64,000 nt of DNA, taken from NCBI GenBank assembly GCA_004519485.1, contig CP038132.1:186001-250000 (forward strand), written 5' to 3'. Below the pieces are notes generated by a model. It saw nothing but the letters and a program-made list of their open reading frames with translations, was not told the origin of the DNA and searched no databases. Positions within the stretch are counted from its first letter, which is position 1; every line of letters begins with the position of its first letter. This document shows, piece by piece, positions 60,399 through 64,000 of the stretch. The DNA comes from Nannochloropsis oceanica (taxonomy: Eukaryota; Sar; Eustigmatophyceae; Eustigmatales; Monodopsidaceae). The position numbers and the translations under genes were made by a program.

Positions 60399-61586
60399 TC
60401 ACTTCTCCCCTCTCTCGCCCCCTCCCCGGTTTTGCTCCACGTAGGGCTTCAGCCACGATGTAGCCCTCTTTAACGCTCGCTCTGCCGCGTACTCGACCAA
60501 CCACATGGGCACCAAGTTGTTCACCTTGACCGTCGCCGACATGTACACACGCGTCCACCCCTCGGTGCGATCCGCGGGCCTGTCATCAATAAACCAGAAG
60601 CCCTCCGCCATCTCAAGAATGCTACGGTATTGCGTCGAGTCCGGGTCCAAGTAAAAGTCCAAGCGGTTCTGTGGAGGGAAGGGGGGGGGGTTGTGAGGGA
60701 CGGAAGGGGGAAGGGAGGGAGGAAGGGCGACGTGAGTGATCTTAACATCCATATGTGATCCGGCAGAGCAAGCCTAGGATACGACCGACACTATCCGGTC
60801 TCCTTTTTTCGACAGAACATACCTCCTCCGGCACATGCTTGTGTACCACTGACAAGCGAAACCGGAACTTGGACAGGGTGAAGAGACCCTTGGTAATTGT
60901 CCTCCATCGCGACGTCACGCGGGTCTTCCGAATGGTCGGGATCATCTCTGGGTATCTCTCAAAATTCAACAGAGTCTCCCACACCTTTTTACTGTCCGCC
61001 AGGACATCCACGACGACATAACCACTTCCCATGCATCCGTTACGGATTTGATGTTGTACCCGCTGACCGGCGCGCAGGAGGATAAGATCGTCTTTGCTAA
61101 GCCCTGGGAGGTTGGCTGGCTTGCCGATTGCACGGGTGCGGGCGGCAGCTCGAGAAGGAGGGAGTGATAGGGCGGATGAGGAATCTTGCTGTATTTAAAA
61201 GGAGGAAGGAATGTGAGATGATTGGTACGTGGATGAATGAGGGGGAGAATGAGGACGAGTCGTTTTTCACTTTTCGTCTGACTCACAGTAATGGCAACAG
61301 AGGAATGGTTGAATTGGACAACCACAGGCGTAGTGGGCGTAGGACTGGAGCCAGCACTCGTGCCTGTGTAGCTCACGTGTACTCGTGGCATCGATATCCG
61401 TCTGCTTGCACTGCTGCGGCTGCTGGCGGGCCCCAGGGCGGCGGCGGTAGAGGGTGGCAGGAATGGACCAAGAAAACCGGCTGCACTGCTTTTTGTGACT
61501 GAGCTAGTCCAACCCCCTCCTACTGCGGTTGCTAGGCTGACAAGTGAGCAACAACAGAGAACGAGAAGCCCATAGCCCATAGCCAT
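60399..61586 (-). CDS. SRPBCC/START-like (polyketide cyclase, COQ10-type) plastid protein
   Basis: Exons 61586-61287, 61188-60823 and 60668-60399 join in frame to 311 residues (all introns phase 0). The start at 61586 places a signal peptide at the N-terminus (MAMGYGLLVLCCCSLVSLAT), followed by a Ser-rich, Phe-containing transit part (SSAAGFLGPFLP); the Met at 61730 would bury it, so it is less likely. The C-terminal 160 residues show the SRPBCC pattern: GYVVVDVLADSKKVWETLLN, FERYPEMIPTIRKTRV, FRFRLSVVHKHVPEE, NRLDFYLDPD, GFWFIDDRP and NLVPMWLVEYAAERALKRAT. Plant and cyanobacterial relatives are plastid proteins of uncertain lipid or tetrapyrrole role. The ligand is unknown. Intron 2 has a C-rich polypyrimidine tract. 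Confidence 0.8.
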
Positions 61587-62390
61587 CTGCCTGCGGCGAC
61601 GTTCATTCCCTCTCCGCGTCAGCGTCAGGGCGGGAAAGGGAAGGCCTGACGAGGAAGAAGGGCAGGGACACGAAGCGCCGTCCCCGCTGGCATGAACAGC
61701 ACTGCTGATGCTGGTGCTAGTGCTGGGCATTATGTTGGTGTGCTGGAGCGCACAGTTCGTTGTGTGATAGCTGCTGAGAGTCAGTCGGGGCAGCAACCAG
61801 AACACGCACGTCTCAAAGCGGACGAGGGCCAAACGGTCGTTGTGCGAGAGACCTGTCGCATGTGATGACGGGTAAAATGGAAGGGACAGAAAGAGAGGTG
61901 AATGTGGCAGCACAGCGCGACAGAGATCATGGCGCGGGCTGTCCCAAGCCCGACAAAAACAGCTCTAAAAAGAAGGCACATGGCCATGCTTTTCATTCGG
62001 GAGCAACACGTTGCTCCGGCTCCTCGTCATCACGGAGAGATCCCCACCCGGACGCACGAGAGGCCGCCCGCCTCCTGACCCTTACACACCCACGCCAGGG
62101 CGAAGAGAAAGGTAGATACGGAAATACTCAGCGCCAGGAAACAAGAGGGATGCCTTCCTAATTATTGCCAAGGAAAAAACAGAAGCTTTGGGGTTCCGTC
62201 TGGAAGTAGCCATGCAGACAGTCAGCTCAAGAAGGACGTGTCTTTCCGCAAGCCAGCCCACCCCATGGGGTTGCCGCCGTGCACGATTCCGAAAGATAGG
62301 ATAGCGCACAATTCCCTTGACCAAATCAAAAGCGCCATAGCCCACGGGTGTACAAAACAGTTTTTATATTCACTTATAACTTTTTTAGTC
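61587..62390. other. Intergenic, 0.8 kb
   Basis: Holds the promoter and 5' UTR of the SRPBCC gene (with an alternative in-frame ATG at 61730) and the 3' flank of the methyltransferase gene. No further gene is seen. Confidence 0.4.
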
Positions 62391-63644
62391 TCATGTCACG
62401 TCATTTTCCTCTTCCTCGTCATCACTCATGAGCGGGGCTTGCCATTCCTCCACTTCCACTTCTGGTGGGGCGACCTTCCATATGTCCCGAAACCAACGTG
62501 CTTCAGACGCTTTTAAAGCAGAAATAGACATAGCTTCATCCTCAATATCAGCGAGAGGCAAAGGAAATAACACAAAGACGCTGCCACCTCCCATCATTTG
62601 GACTCTCCGACGGTGCCGTCCCCGGAAACCTCCTCTACCTGCCTCCCCTCCTTCCCCCTCCTTTCTCCCCTCTTCCTCCCCCTCATCCTCCTCATCATCA
62701 CCACAATTAATCTCCCCCTCCTCCTCTTCTTCCTCCTCAATCACCATAAACCCTTCTTTCTCATCTGCAAAGAGGTCGCTCCCGGTCACCACTTCCTCTA
62801 TTTGAAACCGTTCCTCCCGCAACGCGAGGAGGAGATGGCGAAGCGTGGCCTTGTTGTCTCGATCTAGGAAGCTGAGAACAAATCGCCCCTTCAATTTGAC
62901 CATGTGTTTGACAGCATCTTTCTCTTGAGCAGTGTCTTGCATATTTGATAACTCATCTCCAGAAGTTAGCAAAGTTCGCACGGAATGTAACAGTTGAGAT
63001 ATCACGGCTGGTGGGATGGAGGGATAGAGAATGTCGCTGCCAAGCACAAATGAGGCTGTACGATCAATTCCTGAGCCAAGGGCTTTAATTTCATTCTGGT
63101 TGCCCCACCGCAGCCGCTGCACCACGATGTCAGCGTAAGGTGCCATGGACATAGTCGTGTTGTTGCCGTCAAGTCTCATTTCCCTCCCTCCTCTAAAATG
63201 ATGCTTGGCGTTATACGAGAGAAGTGCCACGCTTTCTGGATCACCATCCGTGAGAGTGACGCGCGGTCGCGATATTCCGCTGCTGGAACCGGAGGGCCGC
63301 TCATAAGAAAAATGCGCCAGTAGTGAGCCTGCTAAACCCGTCGCCCCTGCACCAAGCTCTACCACATGTCGGAGAGTTCCTGCCTTCCTCAGTGATGCGC
63401 GCGCTGCCAGAAGATATGCACACATTAAAAAGGAGCCAGGCCAAAGTAGAAGGCCGGTGCGATCTACATGTGCGTCACCAGCCGCACTGTTTAAAAGTTC
63501 ACCCTTAAAGGACTCGCAGCACTGGATCTGCATCATCAGGGTGCCGGCGGCTCGGCTTCCAATCCATAGGACCCGGGTGCTTTGCTCTTGTGTGCAATGA
63601 GATGGTGGCGATGAGGATGCAATTTCTGCCTGTGTCGACATCAT
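62391..63644 (-). CDS. METTL21/Nnt1-type protein lysine methyltransferase
   Basis: SAM-dependent methyltransferase of the Methyltransf_16 family, most members of which modify lysines of translation factors or chaperones. The single 417-codon exon shows DRTGLLLWPGSFLMCAYLLA (family start motif), RHVVELGAGATGLAGSLLAH (motif I, SAM binding), RVTLTDGDPESVALLSYNAK, VVQRLRWGN and FVLGSDILYPSIPPAVISQL (the D-x-x-Y post-II motif). The Asp/Glu-rich insertion near the C-terminus ([20 protein letters not shown]) is unusual in length. An acceptor-like TTTTCTTTTCTAG lies about 30 bp upstream of the ATG and the frame stays open to it, so an upstream coding exon is possible. The target protein is unknown. 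Confidence 0.85.
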   Translation of the reverse strand: MMSTQAEIASSSPPSHCTQEQSTRVLWIGSRAAGTLMMQIQCCESFKGELLNSAAGDAHVDRTGLLLWPGSFLMCAYLLAARASLRKAGTLRHVVELGAGATGLAGSLLAHFSYERPSGSSSGISRPRVTLTDGDPESVALLSYNAKHHFRGGREMRLDGNNTTMSMAPYADIVVQRLRWGNQNEIKALGSGIDRTASFVLGSDILYPSIPPAVISQLLHSVRTLLTSGDELSNMQDTAQEKDAVKHMVKLKGRFVLSFLDRDNKATLRHLLLALREERFQIEEVVTGSDLFADEKEGFMVIEEEEEEEGEINCGDDEEDEGEEEGRKEGEGGEAGRGGFRGRHRRRVQMMGGGSVFVLFPLPLADIEDEAMSISALKASEARWFRDIWKVAPPEVEVEEWQAPLMSDDEEEENDVT

Positions 63645-64000
63645 GGCGCCTAACCCTGACGCCTTGCTGTCAGTCTAGAAAAGAAAAAAGGGTGTATGAA
63701 GAGCATGTCAGTGGTGCTGGAGATGTGACGTGATGGGCTTTTGGACCATAGGGCTCAGATCCTTCGGGAAAGGGAAGACAGAGGACGTGTCACAAGACGC
63801 GTCTTCAAGGGTTGTGATGGAAGTTTTAATGCGGCGGGTATGTAAGCTTATCGGCGACATGGAGGACGCGGCGGTGGCTCGCCTCCCCTTCATATAGTGA
63901 CGGCACGAAGCTTTCCAATTTGCTACTTGTTTTCTTTTAGTGCCAGGGTTACCCCTAATGCTTTGTCTAAACCTTTGTTGTCCATCTTCACACCTACTCC
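63645..64000. other. Right edge, promoter or leader region of the methyltransferase gene
   Basis: May contain a 5' exon of the methyltransferase gene (a minus-strand ATG at 63893 opens a 61-codon frame), but no splice donor of good quality was found. Nothing else is seen. Confidence 0.35.

Overview
The window is nuclear DNA of a photosynthetic stramenopile (heterokont alga), most likely a eustigmatophyte of the Nannochloropsis/Microchloropsis type. The sequence shows compact genes with zero to four mostly short GT-AG introns, short intergenic gaps and mixed strands. Several proteins begin with an ER signal peptide followed by a Phe-containing plastid motif (ADGF, SASAF, SNAF), which is the bipartite leader used to enter red-derived complex plastids. 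The genus assignment is inference; no marker RNA gene lies in the window.

Layout. 1-9.9 kb: a plastid ThiD-ThiE thiamine enzyme (runs off the left edge), a CDP-alcohol phosphotransferase, U2AF large subunit, a divergent pair of spliced microproteins (one like mitochondrial ATP synthase subunit j / 6 kDa) and an ER DnaJ of the DNAJB12/14 type. 10-20 kb: a LETM1-like protein, a secreted CBM49-like protein, a secreted protein with two SOD-like domains (the first keeps only the copper site) and a 2OG-Fe(II) oxygenase. 20-31 kb: TRAPP subunit Bet3, proteasome ATPase Rpt2, a polytopic class 3 lipase, an Oxa1/YidC insertase, SRP9 and a nucleotide-sugar transporter. 31-34.4 kb is gene-poor with decayed repeats. 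34.4-46 kb: a large Zn2Cys6 transcription factor, a CS-domain protein, splicing factor CWC15, a GT60-type glycosyltransferase and a ZCCHC10-like zinc-knuckle protein. 46-49 kb: a shortened Gfo/Idh oxidoreductase, 1.5 kb of purine-strand repeats ending in a Fanzor/TnpB-type C-terminus, and a 3' flank whose relative lies inverted at 42.1 kb. 49-64 kb: a seven-membrane-helix protein kinase, an orphan plastid protein, DEAD-box helicase Dbp9/DDX56, ribosomal protein L27a, a two-helix plastid protein, an SRPBCC/START-like plastid protein and a METTL21-type methyltransferase.

The genes do not form one pathway. Themes recur: RNA processing and ribosome assembly (U2AF2, CWC15, ZCCHC10-like, Dbp9, L27a), protein targeting and quality control (SRP9, DnaJ, Bet3, Oxa1, Rpt2), lipid and sugar metabolism (phosphotransferase, lipase, sugar transporter, GT60) and plastid proteins. 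The most unusual items are the Fanzor-type fragment with its conserved 3' hairpin repeat, the 7TM-kinase fusion and the copper-only-type SOD repeat protein. Exon borders were set by eye from splice signals, reading phase and family resemblance; no database search or RNA data was used.
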